Positions 47,586-56,462 of a stretch of DNA of 64,000 nt are shown piece after piece. The translations under genes and the position numbers were made by a program. The first letter of the stretch is position 1, and each line of letters opens with the position of its first letter. A model generated the notes under the pieces. The model was not told the DNA's origin. It did no database searches and saw nothing but the letters and a program-made list of their open reading frames with translations. Source of the stretch: Novosphingobium ovatum (GTDB lineage: Bacteria; Pseudomonadota; Alphaproteobacteria; Sphingomonadales; Sphingomonadaceae). The stretch is taken from assembly GCF_009909235.1 (NCBI RefSeq), contig NZ_JAAAPO010000004.1, forward strand, positions 1-64,000. Reading direction: 5' to 3'.

Positions 47586-48737
47586 TTACTGCGAGACGGA
47601 CAGGCGATAGATCATCGCGTGCCGATAGGGTTTGCCCGGATCGATCCGGGCCGAAACAAAGCCGGGCTGGTTGGGGGCATCGGGAAACTTTTGCGGTTCC
47701 AGCGCGATGCCATCGCCCATGCGATAGAGATGGCCATGCTTGCCAATCAGCGTGCCATCCAGAAAATTGCCGGAATAGAATTGCAGGCCGGGCTCGGTCG
47801 ACAGCACCTCCAGCACACGGCCAGAGGCGGGATCGGTCAGCCGCGCGGCCAGTTGGGGCGTGGGCGTGACGCCTTTGTCCAGCGCGTAATTGTGGTCATA
47901 TCCGCGCCCGACAACGATTTGCGCGTCCCGCCCATCGCGCAGCGCGTCATTCAACCGGCGCGCCTTGCGGAAATCAAAGGCCGAGCCGGCCACAGGGCGC
48001 AGTTCTCCGGTCGGGATCAGCGTGGCCGTCACCGGCGTATAGGCGCGTGCCGGGATCGTCAGGCGGTTGTCCATCGCGCCGCCCGCGCTGCCTTCGCCCG
48101 CCATGTTGAACAGCGCGTGATTGGTCATGTTGACGATCGTGGGCTTGTCGCTGGAGGCTTCGAACAGAATGCCCAGATTGCCCTTTTCATCCAGCGTATA
48201 GGTGACCGTGGTGGTCAGCGTGCCGGGATAGCCCGAATCGCCATCCGGGCTGACGTGGGCCAGCACCACCTTTGCCACCGGGCCTGACTTGACCGCGACC
48301 ACCCGCCACAGCGCCTTGTCAAAGCCACGGCCGCCGCCATGCAGCGATTGGCCATTGTTGTTCTGCGGCAATTGATAGGTCACCCCGTCCAGCGCAAAGC
48401 GGCCATTGGCGATCCGATTGGCATAGCGACCCACCGTCACCCCGAAATAGTTGGGGTGATCAACATAGGAGGCTAGGTCGTCATAGCCCAGAATGACATC
48501 GGCGCGCCGCCCATGCCGGTCGGGCGCGATCAGCGATTGCAGCGTCGCGCCATAGGTCAGGATACGGGCCGAAACGCCGTTGGCGGCGCGCAGGGTGATG
48601 GCTTCCACCGCGCTGCCATCGCCCAGTTTTCCCGCGTTTTCACGCTGTGCCGAGGCCGCATGGGCGGGCGCCGTCATGGTCAGTGCGATGAAGGCTGCGC
48701 AGGCCAGATGGCTGGACCTGATGACAGAAAATTGCAT
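47586..48737 (-). CDS. galM: Aldose 1-epimerase, periplasmic
   Basis: A 383-residue mutarotase interconverting alpha and beta anomers of aldoses. The N-terminus MQFSVIRSSHLACAAFIALT with a cut after AHA is a signal peptide, so the enzyme acts in the periplasm. GalM motifs: GVTVGRYANRIANGRFAL, NNNGQSLHGGGRGFDKALW (substrate His) and NMTNHALFNMAGE (catalytic His), with the C-terminal Glu region LSTEPGLQFYSGNFLDG. Start at 48737 is preceded by GGGAGAGG. It heads an operon with the dehydratase and diverges from the MFS permease gene; both share one compact control region. Confidence 0.93.
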   Translation of the reverse strand: MQFSVIRSSHLACAAFIALTMTAPAHAASAQRENAGKLGDGSAVEAITLRAANGVSARILTYGATLQSLIAPDRHGRRADVILGYDDLASYVDHPNYFGVTVGRYANRIANGRFALDGVTYQLPQNNNGQSLHGGGRGFDKALWRVVAVKSGPVAKVVLAHVSPDGDSGYPGTLTTTVTYTLDEKGNLGILFEASSDKPTIVNMTNHALFNMAGEGSAGGAMDNRLTIPARAYTPVTATLIPTGELRPVAGSAFDFRKARRLNDALRDGRDAQIVVGRGYDHNYALDKGVTPTPQLAARLTDPASGRVLEVLSTEPGLQFYSGNFLDGTLIGKHGHLYRMGDGIALEPQKFPDAPNQPGFVSARIDPGKPYRHAMIYRLSVSQ

Positions 48738-48766
48738 TGCGAACCTCTCCCGGTCGGTATCGGCCA

Positions 48767-48815
48767 TTGACGCGACCGCACCCTCACTATAGTCCGACAA
48801 TTAAAGCAAGCGCAA
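48767..48815. promoter_or_regulatory. Overlapping divergent promoters and GntR operator (galM / MFS)
   Basis: The palindrome ACTATAGT (48786-48793) can serve as -10 in both directions. For the permease: TTGACG (48767-48772), 15-base spacer, TATAGT. For galM on the minus strand: TTGCGC (48810-48815), 18-base spacer, TATAGT. The 11-mer TAGTCCGACAA (48790-48800) is an exact match to the FadR-subfamily pattern TNGTNNNACNA and covers the shared -10. A repressor bound there would silence both operons. Confidence 0.55.
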
Positions 48816-48874
48816 GCCGCTATGCCTGCCCATCGCAGATGGCTAGTCTTGCCCCGCTATCAGAGAGGAACCGC

Positions 48875-50215
48875 ATGCCCCCCGTCACATCCGGCACCGC
48901 AGCCCAGATCGATAACGCCCATGGCCAAACGGCGCGTTATGGGTCGGCCTTGTCACTGTTGGCGACGCTGTTTTTCATGTGGGGCTTTATCACGGTGATC
49001 AATGGCACGCTGTTGCCACATCTGCGCAGCGTGTTTGATCTTAGCTATTTTCAGGCGGCGCTGATTGAATCGGTCTGGTTCATCGCCTATTTCTTCGCCT
49101 CGATCCCGGCGGCCAAGCTGATCGAGCGGATCGGTTACCAGAAATCGCTGGTGACCGGGCTGTTGATCATGGCGGCGGGCGCGCTGGGGATGGTCTTGGC
49201 CGCCTCGATCCCGTCCTATGGTATTACGCTGATCATGCTGTTTGTGATCGCCAGCGGCATCACCTTGTTGCAGGTCGCGGCCAATCCCTATGTGGCCGTG
49301 ATCGGCAAGCCCGAGACGGCCTCTTCGCGGTTGAATCTGGTGCAGGCGATGAATTCGGCCGGAACGATGCTGGCGCCGATGTTTGGCGCCTGGCTGATTC
49401 TGGGCCGGACCAAGGGTGGCACGGCCACGGCTGGCACCGTCCTGACCCCGGCCGAACGTCTGGCCGATGCGCAGTCCGTGATGTTGCCCTATCTGCTTGT
49501 GGCGGCGGTGCTGGTGGTGTTGGCGGTTGTTATTGCGCGTTTTCCGCTGCCGGCGATGGGCGCTGCGGCCCGACGTGTGCGTTCGGTTGAGGCCCCGGTG
49601 GGGTCGGCTTTCCAGCGGTTCTGGAACCACCCCTTGTGGCAACACCGCAATCTGGTCTGGGGCGTGCCGGCGATCTTCATCTATTTGATCGCCGAAATCG
49701 GGGTGGGCAATCTGTTCGTCAATTTTGTCAGCCGGCCCGATGTCGGCGCGATGACGACGGAACAGGCTGGGCGCTATCTGACGCTGTTGTGGGGCGGGAT
49801 GATGGTGGGCCGCTTCATCGGCTCGGCCGTGATGCAAAAGGTGGATGCCGGGATTGTGCTGGCGGTCTTTGCGCTGGGCGCCTTTGTGGTGATGGTGATC
49901 ACCGTGGTCAGCAGCGGACCTGTGGCGATGTGGGCGCTGATTGCGGTGGGCCTGTTCCATTCGATCATGTTCCCGACCATCTTCACGCTGGGCATTCGCG
50001 GGCTGGGCGCCTTGACCGAAGAAGGTTCGGGCCTGTTGATCATGGCGATCGCAGGCGGCGCGCTGGTCGCGGTGCAGGGCTATTTGGCGGATCACTACGG
50101 ATTGCAGGCGTCCTTCATCCTGACCGCCGTTTGCGAGCTCTATGTGGTGTTCTATGCGCTGTGGGGTTCGCGTCCCACGCATGCCTTGCCTGATGCCGAC
50201 GCGGCCGGGCTCTGA
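48875..50215 (+). CDS. MFS sugar permease, FucP/GluP family
   Basis: A 446-residue inner-membrane transporter with twelve predicted hydrophobic segments. Family pieces are FFMWGFITVINGTLLPHLRSVFDLSYFQAALIES, SIPAAKLIERIGYQKSLVTGL, LLQVAANPYVAVIGKPETASSRLNLVQAMNSAGTMLAP and the C-half HSIMFPTIFTLGIRGLG. FucP/GluP proteins are H+-coupled importers of fucose, glucose, galactose or arabinose; L-arabinose is the expected substrate here. The ATG at 48875 is preceded by AGAGAGGAA. It begins the plus-strand operon with the semialdehyde dehydrogenase, AraD1 and arabinose dehydrogenase genes. Confidence 0.92.
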   Translation: MPPVTSGTAAQIDNAHGQTARYGSALSLLATLFFMWGFITVINGTLLPHLRSVFDLSYFQAALIESVWFIAYFFASIPAAKLIERIGYQKSLVTGLLIMAAGALGMVLAASIPSYGITLIMLFVIASGITLLQVAANPYVAVIGKPETASSRLNLVQAMNSAGTMLAPMFGAWLILGRTKGGTATAGTVLTPAERLADAQSVMLPYLLVAAVLVVLAVVIARFPLPAMGAAARRVRSVEAPVGSAFQRFWNHPLWQHRNLVWGVPAIFIYLIAEIGVGNLFVNFVSRPDVGAMTTEQAGRYLTLLWGGMMVGRFIGSAVMQKVDAGIVLAVFALGAFVVMVITVVSSGPVAMWALIAVGLFHSIMFPTIFTLGIRGLGALTEEGSGLLIMAIAGGALVAVQGYLADHYGLQASFILTAVCELYVVFYALWGSRPTHALPDADAAGL

Positions 50216-50219
50216 TTTC

Positions 50220-50230
50220 TACTCGGACTA
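50220..50230 (-). promoter_or_regulatory. Candidate GntR operator before the semialdehyde dehydrogenase gene
   Basis: Read on the minus strand the site is TAGTCCGAGTA, differing from the site at 48790 (TAGTCCGACAA) at two positions. It lies in the 78-base gap after the permease gene. Confidence 0.4.
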
Positions 50231-50293
50231 AAGGCGTGGGCGCGGGTGCGATGGCACTGCCCTCACGTCTGCCCGCATGACTGGAGTTTTGCG

Positions 50294-51823
50294 ATGACTG
50301 AATTTCGTTCGATCGACGCCGCGACGGGCGCGCCGTCCGGTCCGGTTCTGGCCGTTGATGGCGTGGCGCAGGTCGAGGCCGCCTGCGCCGCCGCAGACGC
50401 CGCCTTTGATGCCTATCGCGCCACTGACCGCCACGCCCGCGCCGCCTTTCTGGAGGCGATCGCGGACGAGATTCTGGCGATTGGCGATGACCTGATCGTT
50501 GCCGCCTGCCGTGAAAGCGGTCTGCCGCGTGCCCGTCTGGAGGGCGAGCGTGGCCGCACCATGGGCCAGTTGCGCCTGTTTGCGCAGGTGTTGCGCGATG
50601 GCGCGTGGCAGGGCATCCGCATTGATCCCGCGATGCCCGATCGCGCGCCTTTGCCGCGTCCCGATTTGCGGATGCGGATGATTCCGGTCGGGCCGGTGGC
50701 GGTGTTTGGCGCGTCCAACTTCCCGCTGGCTTTCTCGACGGCGGGTGGCGACACGGCCTCGGCGCTGGCGGCGGGCTGTCCGGTGGTGGTCAAGGGGCAC
50801 CCGGCCCATCCCGAAACCGGCGCGCTGGTCGCCGCCGCCATTGCCCGCGCGGTGGCTGCCTGTGGCCTGCCCGCAGGGGTGTTTGGCCATTTGGTTGGAC
50901 CTTCGCAGGAACTGGGCGCGGCATTGGTACGTGATCCACGCATTGCGGCGGTGGGCTTTACCGGTTCGCGCGCGGGTGGTTTGGCCTTGGCGGCGCTGGC
51001 GGCATCGCGCCCCGTGCCGATTCCGGTCTATGCCGAAATGAGCAGTATCAATCCGGTGCTGTTGATGCCGGCCGCCTTGCAGGCGCGTGGCGCGGCATTG
51101 GGCACGGCGTTTGCCGGGTCGCTGACGATGGGGGCGGGGCAGTTTTGCACCAACCCCGGCCTGTTGCTGGCGATCGAGGGCGAGGGGCTGGACGCATTTG
51201 TCGCCGCAGCAGCAGAGGCTGTCGCGCAAGCGCCTGCGCAGGTCATGCTGACGGCCGGCATTGGCGCGGCCTATCGTGACGGTGTTGCGGATTTGGCGGC
51301 TGCGTCGGGCGTGACGCAACTGGCCGCTGGCGCGCCGGGCGAAGCGACCAGCTGTGGCGCCGCGCTGTTCCAAACCACGGCGGCGGCCTTTTTGGCCAAT
51401 CCGGCGCTGGCGCATGAAGTGTTCGGGGCGTCCTCGTTGCTGGTGCGCTGCGCCGACGAAGCGGAATTGCTGACCGTGCTGCGCGGGCTGGAGGGGCAAT
51501 TGACCGCCACCTTGCATCTGGACGAGGCGGACGGCGATCTGGCCGCGCGCGTTCTGCCGGTGCTGGAGCGCAAGGTTGGCCGCATTCTGGCCAATGGCTG
51601 GCCCACCGGGGTCGAGGTGTGCCACGCGATGGTGCATGGCGGGCCTTACCCGGCCACCACCGATCCGCGCAGCACCTCGGTTGGCAGTCTGGCGATTGAG
51701 CGCTTCCTGCGGCCGGTTTGCTATCAGAACATCGCGCCCGCGCTGTTGCCGCCCGAACTGCGCGATGATGCGCGTGGGGATGGTGCGCCGCGCCTGATCG
51801 ATGGCGTGTTGCGCCTGGCCTGA
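50294..51823 (+). CDS. Alpha-ketoglutaric semialdehyde dehydrogenase
   Basis: A 509-residue aldehyde dehydrogenase. Catalytic residues are visible: Asn142 ([10 protein letters not shown]), Glu248 ([15 protein letters not shown]) and the nucleophile Cys285 ([10 protein letters not shown]). The NAD(P)-binding motif is [10 protein letters not shown]. The EMSSINPV and GQFCTNPG forms are typical of the KGSADH branch that oxidises 2-oxoglutarate semialdehyde to 2-oxoglutarate in pentose, glucarate and hydroxyproline breakdown. Here it would be the last step of L-arabinose catabolism, feeding the TCA cycle. Located between the permease and AraD1 genes in one operon. Confidence 0.93.
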   Translation: MTEFRSIDAATGAPSGPVLAVDGVAQVEAACAAADAAFDAYRATDRHARAAFLEAIADEILAIGDDLIVAACRESGLPRARLEGERGRTMGQLRLFAQVLRDGAWQGIRIDPAMPDRAPLPRPDLRMRMIPVGPVAVFGASNFPLAFSTAGGDTASALAAGCPVVVKGHPAHPETGALVAAAIARAVAACGLPAGVFGHLVGPSQELGAALVRDPRIAAVGFTGSRAGGLALAALAASRPVPIPVYAEMSSINPVLLMPAALQARGAALGTAFAGSLTMGAGQFCTNPGLLLAIEGEGLDAFVAAAAEAVAQAPAQVMLTAGIGAAYRDGVADLAAASGVTQLAAGAPGEATSCGAALFQTTAAAFLANPALAHEVFGASSLLVRCADEAELLTVLRGLEGQLTATLHLDEADGDLAARVLPVLERKVGRILANGWPTGVEVCHAMVHGGPYPATTDPRSTSVGSLAIERFLRPVCYQNIAPALLPPELRDDARGDGAPRLIDGVLRLA

Positions 51824-51838
51824 CTTTTTGTTGATGGG

Positions 51839-51860
51839 CCCTCACGTTGTGACGTGGGGG
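51839..51860 (+). other. Hairpin just before the AraD1 ribosome-binding site
   Basis: CCCTCACG / CGTGGGGG, an 8-bp stem with a 6-base loop, ends 2 bases before AAGGAGA. It may tune stability or translation of the downstream cistrons. No T-tract follows. Confidence 0.4.
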
Positions 51861-51875
51861 CAAGGAGAATTTTCC

Positions 51876-52868
51876 ATGGCCTTGCGCCTGTTGCAACATC
51901 GCGCCGATGATGGCGCGCGTTCTGTCATTCTGGCTGATGGCGATCAGGCGTGGTTCCTGAACGGCGTGGCCTCCACCCGCGAACTGGCGTTGCGGGCAAT
52001 TGCGGCGGGCCGTGCGTTGGCGGCCGAGGCCGAGGTCGCCGGCAAGGGCGCGGCGGTGGATATTGCCGCTGAACTGGCAGCGGGGCGGTTGCTGGCCCCG
52101 ATTGATCATGATGATCCGGCGCATCTGTGGATGACGGGCACGGGGCTGACGCATCTTGGCTCGGCCGAGGGGCGCAACAAGATGCATGCGGCAGCCGCAG
52201 CGGGCGAGCAGTTGACCGATTCCATGCGCATGTTTCTGGAAGGCGTGGAGGGCGGCAAGCCTGCCCCCGGACAGACCGGCCAGCAGCCCGAATGGTTTTA
52301 CAAGGGCGATGGTTCACAGATGGTCGGGCCCGAGCAGGCGTTGGTCATGCCCGATTTCGCGCAGGATGGCGGCGAGGAGCCGGAACTGGCCGGGGTCTAT
52401 CTGATCGGGCCGGATGGCACGCCGTATCGTCTGGGGCTGGCGCTGGCGAACGAGTTTTCCGACCATGTGACCGAGCGCCACAATTACCTGTGGCTGGCCC
52501 ATTCCAAGCTGCGCCCTGCGGCTTTGGGGGCGGAACTGTTGATTGATGCCGTGCCCGACGATGTGCGCGGCACCTGTCTGATCCGGCGCGATGGCGCGGT
52601 GATCTGGGAAAAGCCGTTCCTGTCGGGCGAGGCCAACATGTCGCACGCCATCGCCAATCTGGAACAGCACCATTTCAAATATGGCCTGTTCCGGCGCGCA
52701 GGCGATGTGCATGTGCATTTCTTTGGCACGGCCACGCTGTCGTTTTCCGATGACGTGCGCACGCAGCCGGGCGATGTATTCGAAATCGCCGCCGCGCCCT
52801 TTGCCCTGCCGCTGCGCAACCGGCTGGAACGGGCCGCTGCCGATCCTGTCCTGGTCAAGGCGCTGTAA
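51876..52868 (+). CDS. AraD1-type FAH-superfamily protein, probable 2-keto-3-deoxyarabinonate dehydratase
   Basis: A 330-residue protein starting MALRLLQHRADDGARSV behind AAGGAGA. The C-terminal two thirds resemble the fumarylacetoacetate-hydrolase fold: TGTGLTHLGSAEGRNKM, the PEWFYKGDGSQMVGPEQAL segment with family-type metal/substrate residues, EEPELAGVYLIG (Glu ligands) and LALANEFSDHVTERHNYLWLAHSKLRP. Members called AraD1/GguC occur in arabinose and galactose loci. The job implied by context is dehydration of L-2-keto-3-deoxyarabinonate to 2-oxoglutarate semialdehyde, a step done by an unrelated DHDPS-like enzyme in Azospirillum. No such DHDPS-like gene is in this locus. An FAH-type hydrolase acting on a diketo intermediate is the main alternative, but no 4-dehydrogenase gene is nearby. 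Confidence 0.8.
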   Translation: MALRLLQHRADDGARSVILADGDQAWFLNGVASTRELALRAIAAGRALAAEAEVAGKGAAVDIAAELAAGRLLAPIDHDDPAHLWMTGTGLTHLGSAEGRNKMHAAAAAGEQLTDSMRMFLEGVEGGKPAPGQTGQQPEWFYKGDGSQMVGPEQALVMPDFAQDGGEEPELAGVYLIGPDGTPYRLGLALANEFSDHVTERHNYLWLAHSKLRPAALGAELLIDAVPDDVRGTCLIRRDGAVIWEKPFLSGEANMSHAIANLEQHHFKYGLFRRAGDVHVHFFGTATLSFSDDVRTQPGDVFEIAAAPFALPLRNRLERAAADPVLVKAL

Positions 52869-52871
52869 GAC

Positions 52872-53801
52872 ATGGGGGCCATTCGTTTTGCGCTGATCGG
52901 CGTGGGCAAGATTGCCCGCGATCAGCATTTGCCGGCCATCGCGGGCAATCCGGACTTTGATCTGGTGGCGGCGGTCAGCCACCATGATCCTGAATTGGAC
53001 GTGCCGTGGTTTGCCACGCTGGACGCGCTGATGGCATCGGGCATCGCGGTGGATGCGGTGGCGCTGTGCACCCCGCCGCAGGTGCGCCATGCGCTGGCGG
53101 TGCAGGCCTTGCACCATGGCCTGCACGTCTTTCTGGAAAAGCCGCCCGGCGCCACGCTGGCCGAGGTCGAGACATTGCGCGCCATCGCCGATGCGCGTGG
53201 ACGCACGCTGTTTGCCTCGTGGCATTCGCGCTATGCCGCAGGGGTCGATCTGGCCAAGGCGTGGTTGGCCGAGCGCCAGATCCGCGCGGTGCGCATCGTC
53301 TGGCGCGAGGATGTGCGCGAATGGCATCCGGGGCAGGAATGGATTTGGCAGGCGGGCGGTCTGGGCGTGTTTGATCCGGGCATCAATGCCTTGTCGATTG
53401 CCACACATATTCTGCCGCAACCCTTTCACGCGACGCAGGCGGTGCTGTATGTGCCCGCCAACCGCGATGCGCCGATTGCCGCCGATGTGGCCTTTACCGA
53501 TGTGTCGGGCACGCAGATGTCCATGAACATGGATTGGCGGGAAACCGGCGCGCCGACTTGGGACATCACGGTCGAGACCGATGACGGCACGCTGCGGCTG
53601 TCGGTGGCGATTGGGCATGCCCGGCTGGTTCTGCCCCACGCCTTGCACGAAGGACCTGATCGCGAATATGCGGCGCTATATGCCCGCTTTGCCCGACTGA
53701 TCGCCGATGGCATCAGCGATGTGGATGTGGCGCCGCTGCGCCATGTGGCGGATGCCTTTTTGCTGGGGCAGCGGCGGTTGGTCGAGCCATTTGTGGAATA
53801 G
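52872..53801 (+). CDS. L-arabinose 1-dehydrogenase, Gfo/Idh/MocA family
   Basis: A 309-residue NAD(P)-dependent oxidoreductase. The Rossmann motif is ALIGVGKIARDQHLPAIAGN, followed by the EKPPGATLAEVETL motif with catalytic Lys90, FASWHSRYAAGVD with His118, and GGLGVFDPGINALSIATHILP with Asp168 and Asn172. The pattern closely follows the Azospirillum L-arabinose/D-galactose 1-dehydrogenase. It oxidises L-arabinose to the 1,4-lactone, the entry step of the non-phosphorylative pathway. D-galactose is a likely second substrate, which would suit the GH42 partner. It lies 3 bases after the AraD1 gene and ends the operon. No lactonase gene is in the window. Confidence 0.92.
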   Translation: MGAIRFALIGVGKIARDQHLPAIAGNPDFDLVAAVSHHDPELDVPWFATLDALMASGIAVDAVALCTPPQVRHALAVQALHHGLHVFLEKPPGATLAEVETLRAIADARGRTLFASWHSRYAAGVDLAKAWLAERQIRAVRIVWREDVREWHPGQEWIWQAGGLGVFDPGINALSIATHILPQPFHATQAVLYVPANRDAPIAADVAFTDVSGTQMSMNMDWRETGAPTWDITVETDDGTLRLSVAIGHARLVLPHALHEGPDREYAALYARFARLIADGISDVDVAPLRHVADAFLLGQRRLVEPFVE

Positions 53802-53916
53802 CGTTCCGCGCTGCCGGGGCATTAGGTATCTATTCTGATGTCGGTTTTGACCGAGGTTTAGCGGGATTAACCATATCCTTGCGCCCTGATCCGCAGCGGG
53901 CGCAAGGATACGCCGC

Positions 53917-55353
53917 ATGGCCACGCAATTTGCCACAGATGCCTTTGGCCATGGAGACCATGTCTCGCATGGTGATGATTTCGCGCGTCTTGCCAGCGAC
54001 ATCTATGGTCACATCAGCCATTTGGCGATCCGGTTGAGCGATATCGTCGGCAATGCCGAACATATCGCGCAGGAAAGCCGCAGCGGCAGCGACGCGGCCG
54101 GGCAGTTGAAGCACGCCACCGCCGCCTTTACCCGCGAAACATCGGCCCTGACCGAAGAGATGCGCCAGATCGTTGGCACCATCGCCAGCGCGGCCGACCA
54201 TCTGGACACGACGAGCACCAAGATCGCCACTTCGCTGGCCCAGACGCAGCAATTGGCCGGCGCGGTGCGCGATGCCTCGACCTTGCTGTCGGCGCTACAA
54301 TCCTCGTTGGGCGAAGCCTCCAAGATATCGAACGACATCCGCTCGATCGCGATGCAGACCAACCTGCTGGCGCTGAACGCCGCGATTGAGGCGGCGCGGG
54401 CGGGTGATGCCGGCAAGGGCTTTGCCGTGGTCGCGCATGAGGTGCGCATGCTGGCCAACAAGACCCAGAACGCGACGCAGGAGATCGACAAGACGCTGAA
54501 CCAGGTGACCTCCAGCGCGCGCGAACTGATCACGCAGGGTGAGAACAACATCAAGGTTGCCACAGCCGTCGAGGCAGAGACCGGCACCATCATCGAGATC
54601 ACCAACCGCGCCGCCGCCAATCTGCACGAGATCCGGGAACAGTCGGGCCATGTCATCGCCGTGACCGAAGAGCACGAGCGCGCCTTCAACGGCCTGACCG
54701 AGACGATCAACCATGTCAGCAACGCGCTGATCGCCACCTCGACCGAGATTGGCGAGGCATCGCAAGGGTTGAACGATCTGTCGGATGTGGCCGAGGTGTT
54801 GCTGTGGACCATCGCCCGCGCCGAGGTAAAGACGCAGGACACCGCCATCCTCGAGGCGACCATGGCCGCCGCCGCACGGATCAACGCCGCCTTTGAACAG
54901 GGCGTGGCGTCGGGGCGCATCAGTCTGGGCGAATTGTTTGACGAGGCCTATCACCCGATCCACGGCACCAACCCGGTCCAGCACATGGCGCGCCATACCG
55001 ATTTCACCGATGCCACCCTGCCTGCAATACAGGAACCGCTGCTGGAACTGGACCGGCGGATTGTCTTTGCCGCGACCACCGATCGCAACGGTTATATAGC
55101 CACGCACAACCGGATCTATTCCCAGCCGCAGGGGCATGACCCGGTGTGGAACACCGCCCACAGCCGCAACCGCCGTCAGTATGCGGACAAGGTGGGGCTG
55201 TCATCGGCGCGCAGCCGTGATCCATTCCTGTTGCAGATCTATCGCCGGGACATGGGCGGCGGCAAATTCGTGCTGATGAAGCATGTGTCCTGTCCGATCA
55301 CCGTGCAGGGCCGCCATTGGGGGGCGCTGCGTTGCGCCTTTGCGGCGGATTGA
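53917..55353 (+). CDS. Soluble methyl-accepting chemotaxis protein
   Basis: A 478-residue chemoreceptor-like protein with no transmembrane segment, so cytoplasmic. Residues about 30-320 form the coiled-coil signalling domain; the highly conserved hairpin tip is [44 protein letters not shown], near residues 132-175. The C-terminal 150 residues are a separate sensory-type domain ([59 protein letters not shown] ending), which I have seen only as a C-terminal module in soluble receptors and is probably Cache/PAS-related. No che or fla genes are nearby. The gene is separate from the arabinose operon by 115 bases; a link to arabinose sensing is possible but not shown. Confidence 0.87.
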   Translation: MATQFATDAFGHGDHVSHGDDFARLASDIYGHISHLAIRLSDIVGNAEHIAQESRSGSDAAGQLKHATAAFTRETSALTEEMRQIVGTIASAADHLDTTSTKIATSLAQTQQLAGAVRDASTLLSALQSSLGEASKISNDIRSIAMQTNLLALNAAIEAARAGDAGKGFAVVAHEVRMLANKTQNATQEIDKTLNQVTSSARELITQGENNIKVATAVEAETGTIIEITNRAAANLHEIREQSGHVIAVTEEHERAFNGLTETINHVSNALIATSTEIGEASQGLNDLSDVAEVLLWTIARAEVKTQDTAILEATMAAAARINAAFEQGVASGRISLGELFDEAYHPIHGTNPVQHMARHTDFTDATLPAIQEPLLELDRRIVFAATTDRNGYIATHNRIYSQPQGHDPVWNTAHSRNRRQYADKVGLSSARSRDPFLLQIYRRDMGGGKFVLMKHVSCPITVQGRHWGALRCAFAAD

Positions 55354-55451
55354 TGATGGTGTTTCACAGGTTCATGCCGGATTAAACGGCTAATCGACGA
55401 CCGCGCGGCGGGCTATATCGGCACCAACGTCAGACGACAGGAGTGCGCAGC

Positions 55452-56447
<996 letters not shown>

Positions 56448-56462
56448 CCGGCCTGTGCCTGC

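Noticed and set aside
48780..51850. Recurring CCCTCAC before several genes of the arabinose locus
   Set aside because: Seven bases in GC-rich DNA are too few to be significant, and spacing to starts is not constant.
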